DNA of 64,000 nt. Origin: Hyperoplus lanceolatus. Its lineage: Eukaryota; Chordata; Actinopteri; Uranoscopiformes; Ammodytidae. The translations under genes were made by a program, and so were the position numbers. This document shows, in pieces, positions 11,312 through 23,239 of the stretch. The notes under the pieces were generated by a model. It searched no databases. It saw only the letters and a program-made list of their open reading frames with translations, and was not told where the DNA came from. The DNA lies in contig CM049408.1 in assembly GCA_026929865.2 (NCBI GenBank), positions 2,487,501 through 2,551,500 on the forward strand. The letters are read 5' to 3'. Position 1 is the first letter of the stretch. The number at the start of each line of letters is the position of its first letter.

Positions 11312-11814
11312 TCAAAAACATCTTAACATGTTAACATAGGACCCCTTCTTTGATATCACCTTCACAATCCTTGCATCCATTGAACTTGTGAGTTCTTGGA
11401 GAGTTTCTGCTTGAATATCTTTGCAGGATGCCAGACTAGCCGCCCATAGCTGCTGTTTTGATGTGAACTGCCTCCCAACCTCAAATGTAAAATAAATGTT
11501 TTGCCTGAGGATGCTCCAAAGGTTTTCAATAAGGTTGAGGTCAGGGGAAGATGGGGCCACACCATGAGGTTCTCTCCTTTTATGCCCATAGCAGCCAATG
11601 ACACAGACGTATTCTTTGCATTTTACTACGTAAGGCACTGTCCTTCTTTTTGTACCACGGAAGAAAGTGGTGAGTCAGAAACTAAACAGAATTTGCCGAG
11701 GTCATTTTCACACCGTCAGGGACCCTAAAGGTGCCAACCAGCTCTCTCCCCATGATTCCGGCCTAAAACATGACTCCGCCACCTCCTTGCTGACGTCGCA
11801 GCCTTGTTGGGACA
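11312..11814 (-). pseudogene. Tc1-like transposase, C-terminal piece
   Basis: The frame contains APSSPDLNLIENLWSILRQN, the second and third catalytic residues (D and E) of the DD34E domain, and continues to a stop at 11312. The segment between 11640 and 11814 is the middle of the gene with disrupted frames. The 5' (N-terminal) piece lies at 13149-13572. An inserted element and frame breaks make the gene non-functional. Confidence 0.85.
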
Positions 11815-11824
11815 TGGTGGCCAT

Positions 11825-13140
11825 CAGACATGGGGGACTCGAGTCGCAAATTTGAGGACTTGAGACTTGCTTGACTAACACTGATAAAAGACTCGACTTG
11901 ACTTTGACTTGGTCTTCATGACTTGAGACTTGATTTAGACTTGAGACAGATGACTCGAAATTACTTGAATTTTTAAAAGTTAGATTACGTTAGAAAGTAT
12001 GTTTTATTTTGAAACATGATCGGGTGATTTTACAGAGCAATGCACAAAGCGCGCTGCACGGACAAACAGCGTCAGCAGGTCAAAACAGGACAGGAGCAGC
12101 AGTAATGGAGGCGGCTAGACCAAGAATAATTCACGTGAGCCTCCCACACGCTTATAACTCAATCACAGTAAATATCATAGCCTTCTTCCCTTCCCTTTTC
12201 ACGTTGTAACGGCCCCGGGAAGTCGTGTAAAAGAAAACGAAAGTAACGAGCGTTTCCTGCAGCGCTGCTGCCTTGATAACGCACGCTTCCTTATCGAGCG
12301 CCCTACCTCCACGGACTGTAGGCTTTATAAAAGCATGAGACAAAACAGCCGTTATGAAGTAGGCCAAGGCCTATATATGATGCAGTTTGACCTTCCACGT
12401 TCACCGGCTCCTTCCGACAGCTCACAGCCGCCGCCCCCGCACCGACAGCACAGCAAACTGCCCGTTATGACAGTTCGCCCCCGAGTATGAAAAACTAATG
12501 AATCGGGATAAATCAAAATGTGATCCTGCCATTAAAAAAAAAAGGTGATATGATATTTTTGCCATAGCGCAGACCATTGCCCTGTTTTATTTTAAATGCA
12601 TTATGGGCATTAAGTGTCTGTTTTGTGTAAGTATAGGCCTATCTGTTAGCCTACTATTTGCCTTTCTTGTTTTCCATGTTAAAAGTAAGCTATTGGAAAT
12701 TGAAAGTAGCCTAAATGTGGTAGAAAGAAAAGGAAATGTGCGGTGTTGATCATATGTGATAGATAAGGGGTCGCTATTGGATGCAGACATTATGAGATTC
12801 AGACCTTTGCTGTAAGAAAATGTTGTCAACTGGACCCATTTCAATTTTAGTTGAAGTCCCCTCGGTCAGACCAAGAATAATTCAGTTGTAGTTCAAGGAT
12901 GATGTTGTCGATGACGGTATGAAGAAGAGAACTGTGGAATGCAGGTCTTTTAAATGTAGAAACTGGGTTAGATCATATGATTTTTGTATGACTTGACTTG
13001 TGACTTGCTTGACCTGAGCAATGACTTGACTTGTGACTTGCTTGATTCTCACCACAGTGACTTGGACTTGCTTGAGACTTGAAGGTTATGACTTGAGACT
13101 TGCTTGTGACTTGCACATTAGTGACTTACCCCCACCCCTG
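11825..13140. mobile_element. hAT-like non-autonomous element inside Tc1
   Basis: The element begins CAGACATGGGGGACTCGAGT and ends ACCCCCACCCCTG. It is flanked by a perfect 8-bp duplication GTGGCCAT (11817-11824 and 13141-13148). An 8-bp TSD with CAG...CTG ends is characteristic of hAT transposons. Both subterminal regions are full of ACTTGAGACTTG/GACTTGACTT repeats (about 11850-11950 and 12985-13120), the usual place for transposase-binding repeats. The interior has no transposase-like frame, so it is probably non-autonomous. Confidence 0.85.
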
Positions 13141-13148
13141 GTGGCCAT

Positions 13149-13572
13149 TCACCAACTATCCACTACTACTCCATCCATCTGGACCATTCAGGGTTGCACG
13201 GCACTCATCAGTAAACAAGACTTTTTGAAAATTATTCTTCATGTATTTCTGAGCCCAGTGCAACCGTTTCTGCTTGTGAGCATTGTTTAGGGGTGGCCGA
13301 ATAATAGGTTTATGCACAACTGCAAACCTCTGGAGGATCCTACACCTTGAGGTTTGCGGGACTCCAGAGGCACCAGCAGCTTCAAATACCTGTCTGCTGC
13401 TCTGTAACGGCATTTTAGCAGCTGCTCTCCTAATCCAATGAATTTGTCTGGCAGAAACCTTCCTCATTATGCCTTTATCTGCACCAACCCGTTTGTGCTC
13501 TGAATCAGCCACAAATCTCTTCACAGTACGATGATCACACTTAAGTTTCTGTGAAATATCTAATGTTGTCAT
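13149..13572 (-). pseudogene. Tc1-like transposase, N-terminal piece
   Basis: The frame starts MTTLDISQKLKCDHRTVKRF, a helix-turn-helix DNA-binding region. It runs through NAHKQKRLHWAQKYMKNNF to VLFTDECRATLNGPDGW, where the D of TDE is the first catalytic aspartate. It breaks at the GTGGCCAT duplication beside the nested hAT element. The C-terminal piece is at 11312-11814. Confidence 0.88.
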
Positions 13573-13984
13573 ACCTTACCAAGGTATTGCACTTTTTGAC
13601 GCTTTTCGGCCAACACAGTCTCACTCCTAGAACGTCAAAGTGCGACTGTGGGACAGGGCCTCTTACCGTCCGTCACTGACGTGAAATCAGACTTTGCCGT
13701 CGTCTGAAGACGGATTGGGGGTTCAATTCACTACAATGTAATGCCACCCCGGGAGCTATTCATTTCTATTGGACAGATACATGTCACGTGACTTTCAAGT
13801 TTCTCCTGGCGAAAATGAAATCCAAGCTGTGGCCGCCATTGCTACAGATTTTAATTCAGATTTTTAAAAGATTTATAAGTTATTTATTGGGTTTTTGATA
13901 ACATTGTTGGTGAGTAATGTGTCATACTTTCACAATCTTTTCTCAGTGAATGTGTACGATTTAGTTTGATGGTTATCACGAATA

Positions 13985-14215
13985 TTATTCTGGACATCGC
14001 AAGGTTTGTTTATCTTTGATCAGCTGCTTGAACAACGTGCATTTGTTGATAGCGGAGATTGCACTCAAAGATGTTATACACACACACAGCTGAGAAGAGC
14101 GCTCACTCCAACCGTTTTTCCAAAAAACAACTCGCCAGTAAACTCGAGAAAAGGACGAACGGAGTAATATGAAACAATATGAATAGGTTATAGAACCAAC
14201 AGCGTTTCACAGTTA
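13985..14215 (+). repeat. Left arm of an internal inverted repeat
   Basis: The block containing CACACAGCTGAGAAGAGCGC and GAATAGGTTATAGAAC recurs inverted at 16815-16990 with point differences and small indels. The arms are about 2.6 kb apart inside the 4.7-kb element. They may be ends of another nested transposon or part of a fold-back structure. Confidence 0.6.
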
Positions 14216-15036
14216 AAACATGGAAATGGCCTTGTTAACTCAATATTAAGATGGGTTAACCTTTGGACAGTCAGTTTTTTTCGATTCTGGGAGAGTTTTT
14301 TTCCCCAGAGCAATTTTTTGTTGTCAAGGGTTGCAATGGTGACACAAAGACTTCACAAATTAGCTAGTAAGGGCATAAAAATATGTCTTTACAACTTTTC
14401 TAGCGAGAAATACATCAGAATATCATAATGTTCGTTTATTGGAATTATCAGATCTCTATTTTGTTAGTTATAAGGATGGTTTGCCGACGTAAGCCTATTT
14501 AGCCCTGTTGCTACGTAATACTTCATTACCCATCATCCTTTAGGGCTAGGTTGCCGCGTTCGACTGCTATCAGACCGACTGTCAGCCGTGAATTCTGGGC
14601 GCATTCCATTGCGAATCCAGGTCCTCCGCCGTAAAAACCAACAAGTCAGACACATTCACACGGCTGACACCGTTCTGACCCTTCATAATAAAAACACTTA
14701 ACAGGAAATAGGTTATACCTCCCCTCCTCCCTTCCACACAGAAACAAAATGGGCACTTAAGAATAATGGAACCACTTATAGAAACATGCTGCATAACCAA
14801 AAAATAAATAAAATAACTTAAATTGCCCACAATCTTTACACCCTGGCCTAAACCATAAAGGATGGATCATTGTACCCACTATTCTAGGGCCACTATTTCT
14901 AGGGCCACTACTAAAGGGTGTTTCATAGTCTCTGTGATTGTACATTTTAACATTCTAATCAAATATGTGGCTGATTATATATGAAATCATTATTAATTGT
15001 AGCTTAAAATGTCACTTATAAGCTTTTTAAACTACA

Positions 15037-15038
<2 letters not shown>

Positions 15039-15114
<76 letters not shown>
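15039..15114 (+). repeat. (GT)n microsatellite
   Basis: This is an uninterrupted GT dinucleotide run of about 76 bases inside the 4.7-kb element. Confidence 0.97.
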
Positions 15115-15115
<1 letters not shown>

Positions 15116-16814
15116 ACATCTTCTACCCTGACATACAGTAGCCTAGGATAGATTTGGACGTTCTCTTTTAGTTAATGATATGAAATGTTGTTGAAGAAGT
15201 AGGCCAGTAATTCAAATGGGAGTAGTTTGAAGATTGCTTAATTCATGCACATTTTAAGAGATGAAGGGCTAATCAGCGTTTATTTCTGCATATGTAGTTG
15301 ACTCTTTATATTGTCCCCCGTCTTAATATTTAAGTGGTTTTGACGGCGGTTTGTCCACCACACACTTGGCATGATAAGACAAGAGATGTATTCTTGTTCT
15401 TTTCATACTGGGAGAGACATTACGCCTGTGTATCGCGCTGGACCTGTGGTGTGGCATTGGGAGAGGAAGCCTTGACAGCGCCCTGATTTAATCTGCATGA
15501 TAAGGTTAAGATCTCTCTATAACAGTTGGTCCCATGATTCTAGCCTGTTTTGTTCAAAATGCCTCTGTATTTCACATCCCTCAATTATCACCTGTCATTT
15601 TCACATGGGCCTATTTTAATAAAATATTCAGATGATCCAGCAGATGTAGGGTGTTTCAGTTCTGTAGGCAGCTCAAGGGACAGTGTTCAAGGACAGGGAA
15701 CTGGTGGACAGTTGTGTTAGCTGAATTTCAGGAGGACTAAGCTGAATCTCCATTCTGGGAGAAGAGGTCGAGTTGATGGAAGGCTACAAACACCTGGACA
15801 TTCACCTGGACAACAGATTAAAGCAAATGTAACGTGCAGACTGTTTACATTATTACTGCTGAGGGGACACTTACATTTCCCTTTGAGGATGAATAAAGTA
15901 TAGGCCTGTCAGCCATTTAGGCCTACAGTAAATCTATCCATCGTATAGCCTATTCTATTTGGATTTTAGATTGTCGATTGCATTATGTTTTATAACCTCT
16001 AAAGTTAGCTCATTTTGGTTCCTACTTCGACAAAAACAAAGAAAGAACGAAAGAGAAAAGCTTCATGGGGCCTTCATATAGTGGTATCTGAAAATAGGCT
16101 TGAGAAAATAGGCGACATATCCATGACAAAACAATAACTTTGTTGACCAAACGAATACATTGCTGGAAATCTCTTGACATTTAAAGATGCTCATGGTTCC
16201 TGCCACATGCTTTGAAATAGACTACTGAAGTAATGTAGAATTCTGCTTTGGAAATCTATAGGGTGAGTTGCCCTAATGTGGGACACCTAAGGTCCAGAAC
16301 ATTTATCTCTCATTTCTGACTGACAGGGGTTCCCTCTGATTGAAGTCATATGAATTTTCAGTTTTGATTATAAAGAGAATGGAGGGGAAACAGTCAAAAA
16401 GGAAGTAAACCATGTGAAGTCCAGAAAAAGGACAGTGAAATAGGTTTTAGAGGAAATCAATGCTAAGGCTTTACATTTGTCATTATTAAAACAATGTTAA
16501 TTTTTCTTATCAGATTGTTATGATAGAATTACAAAACAAATTATGCAATACTATTTGGAAAATGTATTTAGGTTTTTTATCTAGCAGGAAGCAAGAACAT
16601 ATTGTTCAAATTTAAACCATCAAACCTGAGTAATGCATCTTAGACCATGAGTGTTTATGACTTTCATTTATTAAGGGGATATTGTTTTTTTATGCATAAT
16701 ACAGACTGTCCCAGATTAGAGCAAACATATTTTCGTGAGCTATTTTGCACATGGACCACTAATATATGTGCCATTTCTTTTCTGAGTATGATAGGCCTGA
16801 ATCATTTATTGTAA

Positions 16815-17000
16815 AAATTTGAAACGCTGTTGTTTCTATAACCTATTCATATGGTTTCATATTACTCCGTTCATCTTTCTCTTAAACCTACTGGCAAGTT
16901 GGTTTTTATGAAAAACGATTGGAGTGAGCTCTCTTCTCAGCTGTGTTTGTAAAACATCTTTCAGTGCAGTTAGAATAGCTACCGAAAATTCCGTGACAAC
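16815..17000 (-). repeat. Right arm of the internal inverted repeat
   Basis: Inverted partner of 13985-14215, with GAAACGCTGTTG...CTATAACCTATTC at its left. Point differences show both arms are old. Confidence 0.6.
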
Positions 17001-17360
17001 GATCAGGCTTCAGACAGATCATATGAATTTACTGTATCAAGATTATGAAAGTAAAGGACAAAGTTCTACTTAGAAAAAACAACACCACACAAGGATTTAT
17101 GCTCTTTTTAGCTTTTGTGCATGGCGTCCACATATGACGACAATTAAATAAACTCCAATATTTTGGGCTTATCATGGTAATATTCTCTAAACCACATTGG
17201 TGAAATATATTTCGTGAAACATTGAAACCTGATTTTGCTTTCCCCTCCAGATTTGCCTGTATATTGTATCGACATCTTACCACAGCTCGCACGCTGCACA
17301 ACGACATAGCACCACATAACACACACATTACATCACCAACAGTTCTTTTAAGAACTCCTT

Positions 17361-17450
17361 TCTGTCTGTCTGTCTGTCTGCCTGTCTGTCTGTCTGACTG
17401 ACTGACTGTCTGTCTGTCTGTCTGTCTGTCTGACTGACTGACTGACTGTC
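17361..17450 (+). repeat. (TCTG)n/(ACTG)n microsatellite
   Basis: This tetranucleotide repeat alternates between TCTG and GACT phases over about 90 bases. Confidence 0.95.
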
Positions 17451-18179
17451 AGTGTCCTGATTTTCTCTGGTCAGGTAGGTTCACTGCAATGCTTAAACAA
17501 AATCATATTTCATATCCAGGTTTATAAAAACAGTAACTAATGCGCTATATTTGTGTGTGTTTCTACCCTAGAGTATGTCTGAGAGAAATAAAGAAGGTAA
17601 TCAATAAATCATTCACTGGAATTAGAGTATGATAAGGCATAATAACAGGATTCCAATATCAACATCTAATGCATGGCCTTACTCTTTGCATAGTGCATTA
17701 CATTTGGAAATTGGAATTCTGCGTTGACAATGGTCAAAATAAATGTAATGAAATACATTCCTTTAATCATTATGTGTGTCCATTTGTTACCCACAGCTAC
17801 TTTGATTGACCTTGTGTTGCCTTCATACATGTGCGTGTGTGTGTGTATGTGCGTGACAGGTGTCCCACTGCGGTCCCCCCCGCTACATGGAGCCCCACAT
17901 CCTGGGCTTTTTCTTTTTTTTTTTTTTTACAGATCAATTTTGTTTTTGCCTGGGGTGAAAATAAAAAAAGATTAATGATGCAAAGTCTTCTGTCTGGTTT
18001 ATTTGACTTAGCTAATATAATTGAGTGTTCAAAATAATGTGTCTGGTTTTTATATATATTTATTTATTTATTTTTCATAGTAAAAAAAGACATTTGACAA
18101 GTTAAAAGTATGAATGTCTCTAAGTCATTGTGCTGTGCTGTATTGTATTGACGTTTGAGAATGTGCTGCCGGATCTGCG

Positions 18180-18193
18180 CCACCAGATGGCGC
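18180..18193 (+). promoter_or_regulatory. CTCF-like motif inside the 4.7-kb element
   Basis: CCACCAGATGGCGC matches all 14 positions of the CTCF core CCASYAGRKGGCRS. It lies about 100 bp inside the right TIR of the 4.7-kb element in a GC-rich segment, so other copies of the element could carry it too. Occupancy is not shown by sequence. Confidence 0.5.
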
Positions 18194-18335
18194 CCCCGAG
18201 CTGGAGCGAAACGTTTAGACCAGCCCACATTTAGCTCCTCCTCGATCTGCGAGCTGCAGTCAGGGGCACTTGGTTATAGGCTCTGTCCCACAGTCGCACT
18301 TTGACGTTCTAGGAGTGAGACTGTGTTGTTTCGGC

Positions 18336-18407
18336 AGCAGAGACATCCTTTTTCTTTCCCATATTGCTTGAAACATGTGGCCTGCTTAATAATGTTGAAC
18401 GTCTTTC
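18336..18407 (-). mobile_element. Right arm of the split Tc1-like element
   Basis: The sequence AGCAGAGACATCCTTTTTCT through TAATGTTGAACGTCTTTC continues the Tc1 relic left off at 13603-13610. The text matches the untranslated arm I recall for this Tc1 family. It is cut at the TTAA at 18408-18411. Confidence 0.75.
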
Positions 18408-18411
18408 TTAA

Positions 18412-19340
18412 AGCGGCTACGAGTAACATTTAAATATCTTTTAAACAGCCTCATGTTTCCTCTGATAATCATAAATTACCTTTAACAGCAAACGAGACCA
18501 TCAGTGCAAAGAAAGACGTTTTTAAATAGTTTTTATTACTGCTTTTGGTCTGGTCGCACACCCAGTCCGATTTTCGGTTTGCTCGTGCAGGCTCTATGGT
18601 CACATATCCGTATTGGTCGCAGATTTCAGTGTGGCGCAGCAACGTGAATTGAGAAGCCTATCCCTCCAGGTGAGGGAAGGGGAGCGGGAGCCTTGTTTGA
18701 GACAGTTATTTGTCGTCATAATGACTGATAACGGGGCTGAACCATCAAAGAAAAAATGCAATGAAGAAAAGCTAAAAGGGAGAGTGATAGGCTATGGGCG
18801 GGACCAGGGCGTTGCCAAGCAACGTGTATACAATTTCACGAGAGCGAAACTAGACTGCAGTGTTTACTCCTAAATGAATGAGTGGTTGGTACTAACACAA
18901 AGTTTGCTTTGCTTCACCATCATCAGATAACCATTATCTGAAATAGTCATTATTTACAACAACATAAACACATTACCTCATCGTGATCCATTCTAACTGC
19001 CGTCTCTCGTTCATTCGCTTTCTGTGAGGAGTCGGACACGTAATCTTTCAGCTCCGTGAGAGAGAGAGTAGTTAGGTGACACTGCTGCATCAACTCATTG
19101 CAATCAGGTGTGTGTGGCAGTGACTGGCATTAGTTGATGCAGTGTCAAAACCACTCTCACGGAGCCGAAAAGAGTCCTCACACTTTCAACACATGGAGAT
19201 GCACTATATTGCTCCCTTCTCAGTTCACACTCGCGCGCCTGGCACGAGCTAGAAAACAGCTTTGCGACAGCGGGCGTCGTAAAAATACTACCACTATTGT
19301 CCAAAGGGGACGCCAACGTGCCAAGTTACTCGTAGTGGCT
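18412..19340. mobile_element. TTAA-flanked MITE with internal hairpin
   Basis: TTAA stands at 18408-18411 and 19341-19344. The ends are AGCGGCTACGAGTAAC and its inverse GTTACTCGTAGTGGCT, differing at two bases. The first 130 bp recur inverted at 26340-26478, whose end is also next to TTAA, so this is a family. An internal inverted repeat (about 19048-19095 with 19130-19170; arms contain CTCCGTGAGAG and TGCATCAACT) could fold. No transposase frame was seen. TTAA plus an AG start suggests Kolobok or a related superfamily. Confidence 0.75.
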
Positions 19341-19380
19341 TTAAGTGTTTGTCAGTGGTGTGCCATATCTGCATGATAAG

Positions 19381-20857
19381 TAGGGATGGGAATCGAGAAC
19401 CGGTTCTTGTTCAGACCCGGTTCCGAGTCAACCAATTCCTTGGAATCGTTAACATGCCTGCTTAACGATGCCGCTTATCGGTTCCACTCGTAGCAAATGC
19501 GTCATGACTTCAGACACGTGCTGCTTTGTTTTGGTTCAGAACGCAGCAAACATGACGTCGAGGCAGAAGCGCTCTAAAGTGTGGTTGTATTACACATGAA
19601 AAGGCAACAATACGGTAAAGTTTCCATTTCATCAAATGACTCGTGCACAAGCAAGCGCGCAGACTGCGATCCTGACGGTTGAACGTTTAAACATCCGCTG
19701 CCTTACTCGGCACCAGAATTGCCCATCACTTGGATTTGAACATACAATGTAGGCTATATGAATTAATGTGTGTGTAAGCCTAGGTGTGGGCAAGTGAAAG
19801 AGGGAGATACATAAAAAGGAGAGAGAAGCATACAAACAGGAAAAAAGGATTTCTTATTCGCTTCCAAAGGCCAGCTGTTTACTCTCGTTCATCAGCTGTT
19901 AAATGCTGCCTTGAAGCACGGCAGTGGGGACGAACGCAAAACAACACACAGCGGGACTCGGCGGTCCGGTGGTAAGGACACTTTAACAATACGCTTTATA
20001 AAGACAGTAAGACACACTTAAAATAACGCTCTCTGCCCGACACAAAAAGCTCTGCCTTGGATTACTTGAGCGATCGATGTGTATAAAACCATCCGCTACG
20101 TGTCTGATGCAGGGACATTATATTAGCCTAATAAACAGTGCGGTGAACATAACAGCGTACATTGTAAAGCTGAGATGGAGCGGTGACTCCTTGTCGCTGG
20201 CGTGGTGAAGAATAAGCAAAGTGATACATTCTCTTAAAGCCTTTATGGCGTATTTATTCTCTTCTTGAATAGCCTACATGACTGTCTACTGTGCAGTCGT
20301 GACAGTTTGACCTGAGGCGTTAACATAGTGACATCATCACGTTGGCCTTTCAGAGTAAGGGCGCAATCATATAATAACACTTAACATACATTAAATATCT
20401 CGTATCCTTCCTGAGAGGGCAAACATGATAATTGTTCTGCATAAAAAGAGTTGGTATTATCTTTTCAAAAGACTTATTTGTGTTTTTTCTGTCAGTTGAA
20501 AAGTGCCAATGAGCACTGTTAATATTCCAAAAGGCACAAGCTCTTCCTTGACTGTTTTAAGTATGTGTTTTTAGTTTGTAGGGCACATAAGGGCATTTGG
20601 GCTCAAAAACCAAAAAAAAGATTGTCTGGACCAATTAATGTGAAAATTGACAATTTCCTAATCCTAAAGTAGCTTGATAATCTTTCAATGCATACACTAC
20701 ACACTTCTGATCAGATATTAAAGAGAGTTAATACAAACAAACTAATTTGTACATACTCTCTCACCCAATGAGAATCGATAAGAGAATCGATAATGAATCG
20801 GATCGATAAGCAGAATCGGAACCGGAATCGCTAAATTCTTATCAATTCCCATCCCTA
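19381..20857. mobile_element. hAT-like element
   Basis: The ends are TAGGGATGGGAATCGAGAAC at the left and ATCAATTCCCATCCCTA at the right, flanked by a perfect 8-bp duplication ATGATAAG (19373-19380 and 20858-20865). Subterminal GAATCG/GATCGATAAG repeats lie near both ends. The 1.48-kb interior has no recognisable transposase, so it is non-autonomous. Confidence 0.85.
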
Positions 20858-20865
20858 ATGATAAG

Positions 20866-22614
20866 CGTCATATGAAACCCCCCAGCACAAAGCAGCACAA
20901 ACACAGGACCACACTGCTTATAAAGTATACTATGAAGTTGAACTAAGCAAAAAGAGTGAATTTAAAAGCATGCCTTGGATATTGCCATTAACGTGTCTTG
21001 GAGCCAATCTTTTTGGTGTCCACAGATATGTTCAAAAACCAACTGTATCCGTATAGTGTAGGCTACATTACAAAAAGTTTTCAGTCTGACTGCAAAGACC
21101 ATTCTGTTCCTCCTTAGCATTTTTTTTAGATTGGTGTGAGGAAAAATATAAAGTATACCCATGTATAATCTCTTCATATGTGAAGCAATGCTTTTGATTT
21201 TAGATATGCTATTCAAAATAGAGAAGCAACATTTTAGTTTAGCATATAAAAGAGTTGAAGATGTTATTTGTAAGAGAAAGGAATGACAGAGGTTTGGACT
21301 GCTTCTCTTAACTTTGTCCCTTAAGACATCTCAAGAGTCATAACTCACTTGTAGATCTAGAAAAAAGTACTTTTACTTATTTACAGACTCCCTCTCCAGG
21401 CTTCAAACCTGGACTGACACTCTCAGTCGTATGTCATAGACATATTCACTGTGTCACTTGTCTCCAGCATCAAAAGGCAGCAGTAAGGGAACAATGAAAA
21501 GAGACTCTGTCCCCCACCGGCTGACAGTTACTACATTATCTGAGGAATGCTATATGTCTATAGTCTGACATTCAGTTTTAGTCTGAAATATTCAAATACC
21601 TGACTGATAGAGCTCGGCACACTACAGCTTATGAACAGGCAAGCAAACGGACAATGCAAAAACAAATTAAGACACATTTGAATCGCCTCAACAACATACA
21701 TACATAATAAATGCGGATGCCTCAGGTGGTAGAGGGCTAAACCTACTTAGCATAGAGTCTACTTTTAAAATAGTGTCCAGCAATTCCTGGAGGCATCAAT
21801 ATAAATATAAAATGAATGTCTGCATCAAAGTAATTCTTCATGCTGACTTTGCGAGCGTGTGTGTGTGTGTCAGTTATTTGGCGAGCATGTGTTCTTTCAC
21901 ACTGTGCTGCCTCTGTGGCAGGTAACCAGGACGGAGAGTAGAGGGCATCTCCAGGGAGCTCCAACCTCTTCACATTCACTCAATCAATACAGGGCGCTGT
22001 GTGTGTGTGTGCACTAACACAAATCTATTGATTGACTTATGGAAAGAACACCGGAAAAGGGCACACAAATCATTTCCGCATTACATCGCCGTGTGTAGTC
22101 ACCTCGGCAAGAGTGAAGAGAGTCTTGTGTTTAGCGAAAAATGTCGGTGCAGTGTTCTTCCTCTTCATTAAATTGATCAGTGGGCTACACTGTGTCCCGC
22201 TGCTATGATGTCACCATAGTTATGTAGCTGCCGCGGTCAGCGCTGTTGGCCCACTGTGCCTGTCTCTGTACATTTACCTACGAAAACGTTCGCAATACGG
22301 GGGGCTTTAAATATAGTTTCGGCTGGTTTGACCAAGCAAAAACGAGAAACGGCTGGCTTGTCCACAGTCGTTCCACGGCCCAATTCTGGCGTCAGCTATC
22401 GCCTAAACCCCGCCTACCTAAAGGATAGGGTCGGCGGTGGAAGCACTAACACGCACTGACCCGAACTGACCTCAGCAGAGAGGCTGGGGTCGGGGCTCCT
22501 CAGTCCGCTTATATTGGTGTTTCCATAGTAGGTAGGGTCCCAAAATAAGCCGCTCCCACATGTTTAAGTAGCTTCTTCCAAACACTTGCTTGCGTGTGTG
22601 CGCCAAACAATATA
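20866..22614 (+). other. Intron sequence, no gene seen
   Basis: Nothing recognisable was found. A short GT run is at 21857-21870. The block 22190-22560 is GC-richer than its surroundings and may be another repeat, but it has no clear ends. Confidence 0.55.
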
Positions 22615-22928
22615 TAGGGGAGAGTGGCCTAAGTTGTGCCACTTTTTACTCAAAGTGACTTTAAAGTGAGGCCTTGACAGTAAAGTCTCCAACTTAAATA
22701 TGTACATATATTTCAGGGTGTTGTGCATCCCTGGCAATAAAAACTTTGGATCTGGAATAAACTGTTGAAGAAATATAGCTTTCGGAAAAAAAGTAGTCTT
22801 GTGGCACAACTTGCCCCCGGTGTGGTGTAAGTTGTGCCATTGGAGAGAATACCATGGGGTAAATTGTGCCATTGATATATATCTATATAAACTGTAATGC
22901 AAGACAAATCCATTAGACAATCACTTAT

Positions 22929-23237
22929 TTAAGGTGTATTTAAAGTAAATATTTTTTGAAGATTGAAGGACAATTTTCTTAAACAAAGCCTAGCAGATCT
23001 AATGGTTTTACCTGCAAAGCTCACAATGACAAAGTCACCATCATCATCTTTCTGGCCATCTGAACTCTCATCAGTGGTGTCGTTAAGTGGAATGGAGATG
23101 TCAGTCTCTTCTGAGCTACTGTAGAAAATAACTTTCTTTTGGTGACCAGCGTAAACAGCCATGCCAATGGCACAACTCTCAGAAATGTACTTTGCACTAG
23201 CTGCTCCGCCCTTGTAGAACCAACTGCCACCTGGCAT
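22929..23237 (-). pseudogene. Truncated coding relic of the TA-flanked element
   Basis: The 102-residue frame contains CAIGMAVYAGHQKKVIFYSS, an acidic stretch DESSDGQKDDDGDFVIVSFA, and ends in basic sequence. The 'DFVIVSFAGK' motif recalls C-terminal segments of proteins encoded by fish DNA transposons, though I cannot name the family. It is cut at its 5' side by the LINE fragment near 23238. Confidence 0.4.
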
Positions 23238-23239
23238 AT

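Larger units (their letters stand above)
11006..13603 (-). mobile_element. Tc1-like transposon, left and central part
   Basis: After TA at 11004-11005 the element begins CAGTGCATTCCAAATTATTA, and a related sequence (GTTCCAAATTATTATGCACA) recurs near 11186, giving the IR/DR arrangement of many Tc1-like elements. The body encodes a minus-strand transposase in two pieces separated by the nested hAT-like element at 11825-13140. The remaining 5' untranslated arm is cut at 13603-13610 by the 4.7-kb element and resumes at 18336. The terminal right TIR was not found, so the copy is incomplete. Confidence 0.85.
13611..18328. mobile_element. 4.7-kb TIR element of unassigned superfamily
   Basis: A perfect 46-bp terminal inverted repeat lies at 13611-13656 and 18283-18328 (starting CAACACAGTCTCACTCCTAG), and similarity continues a few bases inward. 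The flanks TTTCGGC at 13604-13610 and 18329-18335 form a 7-bp TSD. The two Tc1 halves join across the insertion without loss, confirming the borders. The interior shows no transposase I can recognise and contains an inverted pair (13860-14215 and 16815-17000), a GT microsatellite and a CTGT/GACT repeat. A 7-bp TSD excludes Tc1, piggyBac and Harbinger; hAT, P or Dada-type remain possible. Confidence 0.8.
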
